DNA of 13,026 nt from Nitratidesulfovibrio sp044433065 (GTDB lineage Bacteria > Desulfobacterota > Desulfovibrionia > Desulfovibrionales > Desulfovibrionaceae): NCBI GenBank assembly GCA_044433065.1, contig JAWXUA010000077.1:1-13026 (forward strand), given 5' to 3'. The translations under genes were made by a program, and so were the position numbers. The notes below the pieces were generated by a model. It was not told where the DNA came from. It did not search any database and was given only the letters and a program-made list of their open reading frames with translations. Positions 1 through 7,557 of this stretch are shown one piece after another. The number at the start of each line of letters is the position of its first letter. Positions within the stretch are counted from its first letter, which is position 1.

Positions 1-84
1 AAGGATTGTGGCTATCCCCATGAGGGACTGCCTTATCCTCGTCACCAAGCCCAACCATATTAGAACCGAGGCAAACGTAGACTA
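1..84 (-). CDS. Possible start of a further minus-strand gene (FolK-like N-terminus?), partial
   Basis: Reading the minus strand leftwards from the dapL stop, one frame stays open to the window edge and contains VYVCLGSNM. This resembles the first beta strand and LGSN motif of HPPK (FolK, 6-hydroxymethyl-dihydropterin pyrophosphokinase). The stretch is only about 27 codons. The next residues (VGLGDEDKAV) do not clearly continue the family pattern. No canonical start codon precedes the motif in this frame; the first ATG is at 58-56, inside it and without a Shine-Dalgarno. An AGGAGG-like sequence sits in the dapL 3' end at 111-116. Other frames, including a plus-strand one ending in TAG at 61-63, are also open over so short a distance. 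This is a weak call. Confidence 0.22.
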
Positions 85-1251
85 TTTCAGGTTGGCGATG
101 CGAGATACAGCCTCCTGAAGGCGATCGGTATCAACCGTCAAGGAAATACGGAAATACCCTTCACCAGGAGTACCGAAGCCATTACCAGGCGTCAAAACAA
201 CACCCGTTTCTTCAAGAACCTTGGTCACGAAGTCAGCAGACGTGTAGCCAGCTGGAACCTTGGCCCAAATGTAGAAAGAAGCTTCAGGCACACGGCATTC
301 AATACCAATCTTCTGCAAGGCCTCAATAACAACATCACGACGCTTACGATAGATGGCGCGCAATTCCTTGCAGAATGCATCGCCTTCATTCAAGGCCACG
401 ATAGCAGCTTCTTGCACCGCTTGGAAAATACCGGAGTCCATATTTTCTTTAACCTTACCAAGGCCAGCAACCAAGGATGCGTTGCCAACAGCCATGCCAA
501 CACGCCAGCCGGTCATATTGTAGGTCTTAGAAAGTGAATGGAATTCAATGGTTACGTCTTTCGCACCTGGAACAGACAAAATGCTCATAGGTGGATTTTC
601 TTCATCATAGTACACTTCGGTATATGCCGTGTCGTGTGCAATGATGACGTTATGCTTCTTACAAATAGCAACCAACTTCTCGTAGAACGCAAAAGGTGCA
701 ATAGCAGAAGTTGGGTTATTTGGATAGTTTACGTAGATAACCTTAGCGCGATCCCACATTTCAGCGGAGATAGCATCAAGGTCTGGCAAGAAGTCGTTTT
801 CTTCCACCAAAGGAATGAATTCAACTTCGCCACCAGCGAAAACTGTCGTGATATTGTACACAGGATAGTTAGGCGTGCACACCAAAGCCAAATCACCAGG
901 ATTGATGAATGCAAATGGGAAGTGTGCAATGCCTTCCTTAGAACCAATCAAACCAAGTACTTCCGTAGCTGGGTCAAGTTCTACATCAAAGCGGCGGCCA
1001 TACCAGTTAGCCACTGCTTGACGGAACTCCAACATACCAGCGTATGATGGGTACTGGTGGTTCACAGGACGTACTACAGCTTCCTGCATAGCCTTGATGA
1101 TAAAATCAGGGGTTGGCATGTCTGGGTCGCCAATGCCAAGGCTGATAATGTCAACGCCACGTGCGGCCACTTGGGCCTTAACCTTGTCAATGCTCGCGAA
1201 AAGATACGGAGGCAGAGTTGCCAATCTGTCGGCAAGTTTGAAATCAGCCAT
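82..1251 (-). CDS. dapL: LL-diaminopimelate aminotransferase (PLP-dependent, class I/II)
   Basis: This 389-residue fold-type I aminotransferase most likely converts tetrahydrodipicolinate plus glutamate directly to LL-2,6-diaminopimelate in the cytoplasm, the one-step route to lysine and peptidoglycan. The N-terminus MADFKLADRLATLPPYLF is typical of bacterial DapL proteins. Visible landmarks are LGIGDPDMPTP (38-48), the cofactor-side SKEG (104-107), NYPNNPT (175-181), HDTAYTEVYYD (206-216) and the PLP lysine K242 in SLSKTYNMTGWR. A late GYFRISLT carries the usual carboxylate-binding arginine. The start at 1251 is preferred over an upstream ATG at 1308 because AAGGAG lies about 9 bases upstream and the extra 19 residues look non-conserved. 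It diverges from xerD. Related aminotransferases with other substrates are the alternative. Confidence 0.88.
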   Translation of the reverse strand: MADFKLADRLATLPPYLFASIDKVKAQVAARGVDIISLGIGDPDMPTPDFIIKAMQEAVVRPVNHQYPSYAGMLEFRQAVANWYGRRFDVELDPATEVLGLIGSKEGIAHFPFAFINPGDLALVCTPNYPVYNITTVFAGGEVEFIPLVEENDFLPDLDAISAEMWDRAKVIYVNYPNNPTSAIAPFAFYEKLVAICKKHNVIIAHDTAYTEVYYDEENPPMSILSVPGAKDVTIEFHSLSKTYNMTGWRVGMAVGNASLVAGLGKVKENMDSGIFQAVQEAAIVALNEGDAFCKELRAIYRKRRDVVIEALQKIGIECRVPEASFYIWAKVPAGYTSADFVTKVLEETGVVLTPGNGFGTPGEGYFRISLTVDTDRLQEAVSRIANLK

Positions 1252-1285
1252 GAGCTGTTTCTCCTTAAACTGTATTCGATCCCTA

Positions 1286-1325
1286 AGCCTAAACGTCCAC
1301 TGTGCCATCAGCTTCCCTTTAGGCT
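1286..1325 (-). promoter_or_regulatory. Inverted repeat in the dapL leader
   Basis: AGCCTAAA (1286-1293) and TTTAGGCT (1318-1325) form a perfect 8-bp inverted repeat with a 24-base loop, inside the predicted dapL 5' untranslated region and upstream of its ribosome binding site. It could fold in the mRNA. I see none of the conserved pieces of a lysine riboswitch, and a chance repeat cannot be excluded. Confidence 0.25.
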
Positions 1326-1346
1326 CTTATCCCGGATGGGTGACAT

Positions 1347-1375
1347 AGAATAGTGCCAGTCCCCCTTGCTGTCAA
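1347..1375 (-). promoter_or_regulatory. Sigma-70 promoter for dapL
   Basis: On the minus strand there is a perfect TTGACA (1375-1370), a 17-base spacer and TATTCT (1352-1347), 5 of 6 matches to the -10 consensus. It points at dapL and predicts a leader of roughly 90 bases. It is the best-matching promoter I found in the window. Confidence 0.7.
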
Positions 1376-1466
1376 ATTCTTTCATCTTTTTATGGTAAGC
1401 GTGCTAAGGCTTAGCCATCTCAAGGCCGCTTTATTCTGATTTCATAAGGATTGTAAAACTCTCGCC

Positions 1467-1476
1467 TTACATGTAA
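1467..1476. promoter_or_regulatory. Palindrome TTACATGTAA in the dapL-xerD divergent region
   Basis: A perfect 10-bp palindrome lies in the non-coding stretch between the divergent dapL and xerD genes, about 60 bases before the xerD start. It has the shape of a dimeric operator half-site pair, but no binding protein can be named. The rest of 1376-1535 is AT-rich. A weak -10-like TATACA is at 1499-1504 with no good -35. xerD lacks a clear Shine-Dalgarno. Confidence 0.2.
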
Positions 1477-1535
1477 ACTTTCATTCATCTAAAAATGGTA
1501 TACAAAACATTAACAACGCACATAGATAATTTCAT

Positions 1536-2438
1536 ATGCTACCACCACTCGTTGATAATTGGCTAGCGCATCTGCTCATCGAACGCGGCCTATCGGAAAA
1601 TACCTTGAGCAACTATGCCTTGGACCTTGAGGATGTCGAAGACTTTCTGCAGATTCGGGGTCTATCTTTGCAAGCTCCTGCTAATATTGATGAATCACTT
1701 TTGTTTTTATACATTGTAGATATGCGCAGACAACAGCTGGCTGGCAGAACATTGGCACGACACCTTGCAGCCATCCGCGGTTTTTTTGACTATGCCTTAA
1801 ATGAGGGTGTCATTGAAACCGACCCTACAGCGTTTATTGAAAATCCTAAATTACCACAAAGTCTACCTGATGTACTGAGCAAAGAAGAGATGAACGCAGT
1901 CCTTAATCAGCCCAATTTGAGCGATAGATTGGGCTTTCGCGACCGCACCATGTTGGAATTGTTGTATGCCAGTGGCTTACGAGTATCGGAATTGTGTTCG
2001 TTGAAACCGTTGGATTTTGATCCGCAAAGAGGCATTGTGCGCGTCTTCGGCAAAGGAGCTAAAGAACGCATTGTACCAGTTCACCATACCGCAGCACAGT
2101 TTTTAACTGACTATATCCAGCAATGGCGCGGCCTTTTTAGACCTGCTGAGGATGCGTGCTTTTTAAACAGGTCGGGCAAAGGTCTGACACGACAAGCTAT
2201 TTGGAAAATTGTGAAAAAATATGTTTTGCAAGCCGGCATCCATAAAGAAATTTCACCGCACACATTCAGACACTCCTTTGCAACCCACCTTTTGGAAGGC
2301 GGTGCTGATTTACGCTCTGTACAAATGCTCTTAGGGCACGCCGATATTAGTGCCACGGAGATTTATACGCACGTGCAAGCAGACAGACTACGCAAAGTGC
2401 ATAGCATCCACCACCCACGTTCTCGCGGAGGCGCATAA
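1536..2438 (+). CDS. xerD: Tyrosine recombinase XerD (chromosome dimer resolution)
   Basis: This 300-residue tyrosine recombinase most likely acts at the chromosomal dif site to resolve replication-derived dimers. It has the SAM-like core-binding domain at about 5-90 (WLAHLLIERGLSENTLSNY) and the catalytic domain at about 110-295. The full active set is visible: R149 (ASGLRVSEL), K173 (FGKGAKER), H242 and R245 (PHTFRHSFATHLL), H268 (LLGHADI) and the nucleophile Y277 (IYTHV). Its length and the LSKEEM linker region match XerC/XerD rather than phage integrases. XerD is chosen over XerC by overall look only. Its stop overlaps the next start (TAATG at 2436-2440), so the two are translationally coupled. 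No Shine-Dalgarno is obvious before the ATG at 1536. Confidence 0.88.
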   Translation: MLPPLVDNWLAHLLIERGLSENTLSNYALDLEDVEDFLQIRGLSLQAPANIDESLLFLYIVDMRRQQLAGRTLARHLAAIRGFFDYALNEGVIETDPTAFIENPKLPQSLPDVLSKEEMNAVLNQPNLSDRLGFRDRTMLELLYASGLRVSELCSLKPLDFDPQRGIVRVFGKGAKERIVPVHHTAAQFLTDYIQQWRGLFRPAEDACFLNRSGKGLTRQAIWKIVKKYVLQAGIHKEISPHTFRHSFATHLLEGGADLRSVQMLLGHADISATEIYTHVQADRLRKVHSIHHPRSRGGA

Positions 2439-5356
2439 TGCTTGATAGTCACGATGAAAAGCATAGCAAAGCCCACATGGTGGAACGGTCAGACACCAAA
2501 ATACAAGCACGCACTCTTATCACTTCCCACAGCAATCCTGATTTTGATGCCCTTGGCTCCATGGTGGCTGCCAGTAAACTATATGATAACGCTGTGCTGA
2601 TTATGCCGAGCGGCAATAATCAGACTGTGCAGAAATTTTTGCATGGGCCTCATTTTGCATCGGCAGAAGGCAATCCTTTTGCCTTTGTGAATGCTAAGGA
2701 TGTGGACTTCTCTTGCGTGCTGCAAGTGGTGCTTGTGGACACAAGGCAAACAGACAGAGTGCCACATATTGCGCATTTTTTGCACGATTTGCAGGAAAGA
2801 AATGGACTTAATCATAAAGGAAATAAAGTACTTATAGACCTTTGGGATCACCATCCAGATAGTGATGGTGATATTCAAGCTGACGCTGTCCATGTAGCGT
2901 TTTGGGGTTCTACAGCAGCCCTTTTGGTACAAAATATCCGTAAGCAAGGCATCAAGCTTAGCCCTCAAGAAGCCACCATCATCGGCCTTGGCATTTACGA
3001 TGATACAGGCTCCTTTACCTTTGCATCCACCACAAGCCACGATATGGAAGCAGCCGCGTGGCTCATGACACAAGGCATGAACCTTGAAACTGTGGCAGAA
3101 TTAGTGCGCCACGATTTTAGCGCTGAGCAAATTAGCGTACTCAATATGATGCTGGAATCCGCCGCAAGCCATTTTATTAGTGGCTTTCACGTTGTTTTTA
3201 CCAGCATTTCGCTTGATAGCTATTTGCCAGATTTTTCAGCTCTTGTGGCGACCATGATGGATATGTCTGCTAGCGATGATAAAAATGCTTTACAACATGA
3301 TGCACAAGAAATCAGTGCTGTTTTTGCACTGGCTCGCATGGGGGATAAGGTTCAAGTTGTGGCGCGTAGCCGCGTGACAGAAATTAATGTGCAAACGATT
3401 TGCGCAGCGTTTGGTGGTGGCGGCCATCCCTATGCGGCCTCTGCTTCGGTGAAAAATAAAACTTTGGACGAAGTACACGATACCATCTTCAGACAAATTC
3501 ACCTGAGCAAGGGCCAAGAAAATTCTATGGCAAAGCTCATGTCCACTCCAGCTATCACCGTAGAACAGCACCGCAGTATCCAGCATGCTGAGGAAATCAT
3601 GAATCGCTTTGGGCTCAAAGCAGTGCCCGTTGTCTTGACCAATACCAAGCTATGCATTGGTTACTTGGAGTATCAAATTGCGTCCCGTGCCATGGCCCAC
3701 AAGCTTGGCAATATGCCCATCAGTGCCTATATGCAGCGCAATTTCCATAGCATCACACGTCACGCTACGTTGCAGCAAGTTATGGATATTATTATTGAAC
3801 ACCGGCAGCGCATTGTGCCTGTGGTCCACGTTGCCAATGATGTTGAAGCTGGAGGCTCCACAGATGTAGCAGCTTTGCACGAACAAGATGGCAATATTAT
3901 CGGTGTTGTGACACGCACAGACCTCATCAACGCTATTGTTGATGCCTCAGCACGTAAGCCTGAAATGCTCCTGTCGCAAACACGAAAAGCACGCAATGTT
4001 CGCCCATTGATGCAGGAAAAATTACCTCAACATATCCGCGAAGTTCTTGAGCATGCTGGCCGCCTTGGTGATCGCCTTGGCCTTGATGTGTATACGGTTG
4101 GCGGCTTTGTGCGTGATCTTTTATTGGGACAGCCAAACCATGACCTTGATATCGTCGTAGAAGGTGATGGCATAGCCTTTGCTAAAATTTTTGCGCAAGA
4201 GTTACAAGGACGCGTGCGCGAGCATGAAGCCTTTAAGACGGCACTTATTATATATAATGATGGACGCGCCCCAAAAGGCCATGGAACAGTGCAGATAGCA
4301 GGTGAAGAGCAACGTATCGATGTCGCCACGGCTCGCCTTGAGTACTATGAATACCCTGCTGCCCTGCCCTCTGTAGAGCTATCCTCTATTAAAATGGACC
4401 TCTTTCGGCGTGATTTCACCATCAACGCCCTTGCCCTGCAACTCAACGGCCCTCATTTTGGCAAGCTCGTAGATTTCTTCAATGCCCAAAATGATATAAA
4501 AAAAGGTGTCGTGCGCGTCCTGCATTCTTTAAGTTTTGTGGAAGACCCAACTCGCATGATGCGTGCCATCCGCTTTGAACAACGCTATAATTTTAGTCTA
4601 GGCCAACAAACCTTACGACTCATGAAAAATGCCCTTGAACTAGAGCTTATAGAAAAACTCTCTGGTGCACGCATTTATCATGAATTCAATAGTATCAGTA
4701 AAGAAAACAATGCCATAGATTGCTTTAAGCGTATGCATGAGCTTGGCATGCTTACACATATTCATGAAAAGCTCGCCCTCACACCACAAAAAATCACCAT
4801 TATGGAACGCATGGATGATGTGCTGACGTGGTATGACCTATTATATATTGATACAAAGCCTGAGCGTTGGCTCGTGTGGCTTCTCTGCCTAAGCCATGGC
4901 ATAAAGCACCGAGAATGCTTAGAAATTGCACAACGCCTTGCCCTTACCCCAAGTCAAACAAAACGCTTTTTGGCAATTCATGAATATGTCCTTAGCAAGC
5001 CCATTTTTACTCAAAAAGTCTATCAAGATGAGCATGCAAATCTACAAGCTAGTGTTTTGTATACCCTTTTCACACCACTTGACTTAGAAGGTATTCTTTA
5101 TGCCATGGCCATGGCAAACAATGAAAACTTACGAAAACAAAGTTCTCATTACTTGAATGTCTTGCAGCATATAAAAGCCGATATTGATGGGCATGATTTG
5201 CGTTCAATGGGCCTTGAAACAGGTCCACAATACGCCATTATTCTGCAAAAAATCTTCTATACGAAACTTGATGGCGAAGCACCAAACCGCGCTCTACAGT
5301 TGGCCATGGCACGAAATCTCATTGAACAAGTAGAGAAAAGTACAAAAACAGGGTAA
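2438..5356 (+). CDS. DHH phosphoesterase / CBS pair / tRNA nucleotidyltransferase-poly(A) polymerase fusion
   Basis: This 972-residue multidomain protein belongs to the class II nucleotidyltransferases that add A (or CCA) to tRNA 3' ends or polyadenylate RNA. Residues 25-340 are a DHH/DHHA1 phosphoesterase: NPDFDALGS (D35, D37), VLVDTR (D101), WDHHPDSDGD (D137-H138-H139), IYDDTGSF (D188, D189) and GGGGHPYAA (326-334). Residues about 365-500 hold two CBS motifs, which usually bind adenine nucleotides. The catalytic head begins near 545: GGFVRD (555-560), the metal pair D569/D571 in HDLDIVV, RRDFTINALAL (657-667) and VEDPTRMMRAIRFEQRY (701-717). A helical C-terminal body follows. The CCA-type and A-only enzymes cannot be separated by eye. 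The N-terminal domain keeps its metal ligands, so it may also be a nuclease or nucleotidase. The start overlaps the xerD stop. Confidence 0.85.
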   Translation: MLDSHDEKHSKAHMVERSDTKIQARTLITSHSNPDFDALGSMVAASKLYDNAVLIMPSGNNQTVQKFLHGPHFASAEGNPFAFVNAKDVDFSCVLQVVLVDTRQTDRVPHIAHFLHDLQERNGLNHKGNKVLIDLWDHHPDSDGDIQADAVHVAFWGSTAALLVQNIRKQGIKLSPQEATIIGLGIYDDTGSFTFASTTSHDMEAAAWLMTQGMNLETVAELVRHDFSAEQISVLNMMLESAASHFISGFHVVFTSISLDSYLPDFSALVATMMDMSASDDKNALQHDAQEISAVFALARMGDKVQVVARSRVTEINVQTICAAFGGGGHPYAASASVKNKTLDEVHDTIFRQIHLSKGQENSMAKLMSTPAITVEQHRSIQHAEEIMNRFGLKAVPVVLTNTKLCIGYLEYQIASRAMAHKLGNMPISAYMQRNFHSITRHATLQQVMDIIIEHRQRIVPVVHVANDVEAGGSTDVAALHEQDGNIIGVVTRTDLINAIVDASARKPEMLLSQTRKARNVRPLMQEKLPQHIREVLEHAGRLGDRLGLDVYTVGGFVRDLLLGQPNHDLDIVVEGDGIAFAKIFAQELQGRVREHEAFKTALIIYNDGRAPKGHGTVQIAGEEQRIDVATARLEYYEYPAALPSVELSSIKMDLFRRDFTINALALQLNGPHFGKLVDFFNAQNDIKKGVVRVLHSLSFVEDPTRMMRAIRFEQRYNFSLGQQTLRLMKNALELELIEKLSGARIYHEFNSISKENNAIDCFKRMHELGMLTHIHEKLALTPQKITIMERMDDVLTWYDLLYIDTKPERWLVWLLCLSHGIKHRECLEIAQRLALTPSQTKRFLAIHEYVLSKPIFTQKVYQDEHANLQASVLYTLFTPLDLEGILYAMAMANNENLRKQSSHYLNVLQHIKADIDGHDLRSMGLETGPQYAIILQKIFYTKLDGEAPNRALQLAMARNLIEQVEKSTKTG

Positions 5357-5504
5357 AAAGCAAGCCTAGAGACTTGCCCAAATTGCTTGCACCGTGTAGC
5401 GTCGCTTTGCACGGGGCGCATGTGTACAAATCTTTTTTGTGTGCACGTCCACGTTATGTGAGGCAATACTAGGCACTTTGTGAGCCGATGAAAAAGGATG
5501 GTAC
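5357..5504 (+). other. Non-coding spacer with several potential hairpins upstream of the HIT gene
   Basis: The 148-base gap holds no gene I can support. GCAAG (5360-5364) can pair either with CTTGC at 5373-5377 or with CTTGC at 5386-5390, giving two mutually exclusive small stems. CCGTG and CACGG flank 5392-5414. At 5421-5445 the RNA could form a stem of about ten pairs, three of them G-U, around ACAAA/TTTGT. None is followed by a clear T-tract, so a classic terminator is not shown. GATG and AAGGA just before 5505 belong to the ribosome binding region of the next gene. Confidence 0.25.
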
Positions 5505-6005
5505 ATGGAAGTTCTTTGGGCGCCGTGGCGCATTGATTATATTCTTGGTCCCAAGCCTGACTCATGTGTTTTTTGCTTGCCAGAACACACGGACGAAGAC
5601 ACTGACCGCCTCATTCTTTATAGGGGACTTCATAACTTTGTCATTATGAACAAATTCCCTTATAATAATGGTCATATTATGGTGACACCTTATCGCCATG
5701 TCATGGACTTTGCTTCTTTAAGCCAAGAAGAAGCCCATGAAATGATGGACCTTATTCAAGCATGTGTCCGGATTTTACGTGATCACTTTTCGCCGCAAGG
5801 TATCAATGTTGGTCTCAACCTTGGTGAAGCAGCTGGTGCTGGTATCCGCGAACATCTACACTTTCATCTTGTCCCTCGCTGGAATGGCGATTCTTCCTTC
5901 ATGGCGGTCATGAATGAAACGCGCGTTGTTCCAGAGCATTTACTTTCAACATATCAATCTCTTAAACCACATTTCGATCGTCTCGCCAAAGACAGAAATG
6001 ACTAA
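5505..6005 (+). CDS. HIT-family nucleotide hydrolase/phosphorylase (Ap4A-type)
   Basis: This 166-residue HIT-superfamily protein probably cleaves dinucleoside polyphosphates such as Ap4A or other nucleoside conjugates in the cytoplasm. The histidine triad is HLHFHLV (H117, H119, H121), with H119 expected to be the nucleophile. It starts with the LWAPWRIDYI signature and a CVFC pair (C21, C24), typical of the zinc-containing HIT subgroup related to Ap4A phosphorylases. The phosphate/adenosine region NNGHIMVTPYRH (54-65) is intact. AAGGA about 8 bases upstream supports the ATG at 5505. Only 9 bases separate it from the next gene, so they are probably cotranscribed. The exact substrate cannot be read from sequence. 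Confidence 0.85.
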   Translation: MEVLWAPWRIDYILGPKPDSCVFCLPEHTDEDTDRLILYRGLHNFVIMNKFPYNNGHIMVTPYRHVMDFASLSQEEAHEMMDLIQACVRILRDHFSPQGINVGLNLGEAAGAGIREHLHFHLVPRWNGDSSFMAVMNETRVVPEHLLSTYQSLKPHFDRLAKDRND

Positions 6006-6014
6006 GGAGCTCGT

Positions 6015-6380
6015 ATGCGTTACCTAAAAGTGCTTGCTTTTGTCCTGATTTTTTTTGTTACCATGATGTTCTTCGTACAGAACAATGACGTTTTGCAACA
6101 AATTGTCACACTCAAACTTGACTTCTTCATCAATCCAGCATGGAGCTCTATCCCACTTCCATTCTATTTCATGGTATTGGCCGCATTCCTCATTGGTTGC
6201 CTCTGCACCATGCTTTTGCTGATTTACGATCGTCTGCGCCTTGCAAACAATCTTCGCAAAGCCAACAAGCGTATCCGCATCCTTGAAAAAGAAGTCAACT
6301 CTTTGCGCACCTTGCCTTTGACTGAAAATGCTGAGGCAGCACCAGCCGAAGAAATCCCTGTGGAAAACGCTGAAAAGTAA
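6015..6380 (+). CDS. lapA: LapA-like (DUF1049) inner-membrane protein
   Basis: This 121-residue membrane protein has two predicted transmembrane helices, at about 3-21 and 47-71, with the short VQNN... loop between them. A charged cytoplasmic coiled-coil stretch follows (72-99, RLANNLRKANKRIRILEKEV), then an acidic, Ala/Glu-rich tail. This layout matches the LapA/YciS (DUF1049) family, which in enterobacteria pairs with LapB in controlling lipopolysaccharide assembly. The directly following gene looks like LapB, which strongly supports the call. AAGGAG lies about 8 bases upstream of the ATG. Family membership rests on architecture and context more than on any catalytic motif. Confidence 0.72.
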   Translation: MRYLKVLAFVLIFFVTMMFFVQNNDVLQQIVTLKLDFFINPAWSSIPLPFYFMVLAAFLIGCLCTMLLLIYDRLRLANNLRKANKRIRILEKEVNSLRTLPLTENAEAAPAEEIPVENAEK

Positions 6381-6390
6381 TAGGAATTCT

Positions 6391-7536
6391 ATGACAATGT
6401 TCTCCGCGCTTGCAAAAAGCTTCCGCAAGATCACAGGGAAACATCGCGCTTCTAACACATCTCAAGGTGTTGATGCCAATCTACGTTCCCGTGATGCCAC
6501 TTCAGCCATTGAAGAGCTGAGCCGCGCCGTACAAAATGATACGGACTCCGTGGAAATTTATCTTGCGCTTGGCAACTTGTATAGATTGCGTGGTGACATT
6601 GAAAGAGCTGTCCATATTCGTCGTTGTCTTATCGCAAGGCCTGGGCTTGAAGCTTCGTTTCGAGCTCGGGCCTTGCTTGAATTAGGCCGTGACTATCGTC
6701 GTGGCGGTTTTATTGACCGTGCCCAAAATACGTTTCAAGATGCCATAAAACATGGTGCTGACAAAGAAACTGTCTGGTGTGAACTGGCTGCATTATACGG
6801 TGACTCTGGAGCTTTTGATCAAGCCGCTATACAGCATCGGCGTATCGGAAATCCCGTTGCTGAAGCCCATTACCTCACACGACATGCCCAAGACCTTTAT
6901 GCAGCAGGACAAAGCGCATCTGCACAAAAAACTCTTGTCCATGCAATCAAAGTATACTCTGGTTCCATTGAAGCGTGGATTAGCCGCATTTCCATTGCTA
7001 TTCAAGATAATCAATGGACAAAAGCAAAGTCATTGCTTGAAGAGTCCATGAAACACATTGCGTTAGACAAACGCTTTTTGGTCTTTAATGCCCTTTTAGA
7101 GTTACCAAAACCTGTTCTATCAGAAGATGATGCCGCTAGCCAAGAGAACAACGCTATGAGCTTTGAGCAAGTGCGTTGCGATTGTGTCCTCCCTGTCATT
7201 GAAGCACAAGAACCTGACCTACTCTTAGCATACTACGCTGCCCTTTTTCTCTTACAATGCCATAAAAAAGAAGAAGCACATATTTGGCTTGAAAAAGCGA
7301 TTGTCTTACAAACAAATTTTTGGGCCGCACGCTATCAAATGCTGACTTATTCCATGGAAGATGAAAGTCTATCTCCTGTTTTTAAAGGACAATTACTTGC
7401 CTTTATGGATCAGGCAAACAATGCCCCATGTTTTGTATGCCAGCATTGCGGATTTAAACGCGACCAAGCATTCTATCTTTGCCCAAAATGCCGTAGTTGG
7501 CACAGTGCAACGTTCCGCACATCACTGCAAGATTAA
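6391..7536 (+). CDS. lapB: LapB-like TPR protein with C-terminal rubredoxin-type zinc ribbon
   Basis: This 381-residue protein resembles LapB/YciM, the factor that in E. coli couples LPS synthesis to FtsH-mediated LpxC turnover. TPR-like helices occupy about 35-320. The first block, VEIYLALGNLYRLRGDIERA (54-73) followed by RALLELGRDYRRGGFIDRA (93-111), closely follows the LapB pattern. The C-terminus has the LapB-type zinc ribbon CQHCGF...CPKCRSW, with C350, C353, C364 and C367. The start at 6391 is preferred over an upstream in-frame ATG at 6328 because AGGA lies 5 bases before it and the extension would overlap lapA. Oddly, the N-terminus (MTMFSALAKSFRKITGKHR) has no transmembrane helix, unlike the anchored E. 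coli protein. It could be tethered through LapA. Confidence 0.75.
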   Translation: MTMFSALAKSFRKITGKHRASNTSQGVDANLRSRDATSAIEELSRAVQNDTDSVEIYLALGNLYRLRGDIERAVHIRRCLIARPGLEASFRARALLELGRDYRRGGFIDRAQNTFQDAIKHGADKETVWCELAALYGDSGAFDQAAIQHRRIGNPVAEAHYLTRHAQDLYAAGQSASAQKTLVHAIKVYSGSIEAWISRISIAIQDNQWTKAKSLLEESMKHIALDKRFLVFNALLELPKPVLSEDDAASQENNAMSFEQVRCDCVLPVIEAQEPDLLLAYYAALFLLQCHKKEEAHIWLEKAIVLQTNFWAARYQMLTYSMEDESLSPVFKGQLLAFMDQANNAPCFVCQHCGFKRDQAFYLCPKCRSWHSATFRTSLQD

Positions 7537-7557
7537 TATTTTATCCTTATCATTACT

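Noticed and set aside
538..1047. 169-codon plus-strand open frame inside dapL
   Set aside because: It is antisense to a well-conserved aminotransferase, has no ribosome binding site or recognisable family, and is explained by the codon use of dapL.
1536..2438. Mobile-element integrase
   Set aside because: The protein has XerC/D length and motifs, sits in a housekeeping block and has no attachment sites or phage genes beside it.
6328..6390. Earlier ATG for the LapB-like gene
   Set aside because: It would overlap lapA by 53 bases and add a polar stretch with no family similarity; the ATG at 6391 has a good Shine-Dalgarno.
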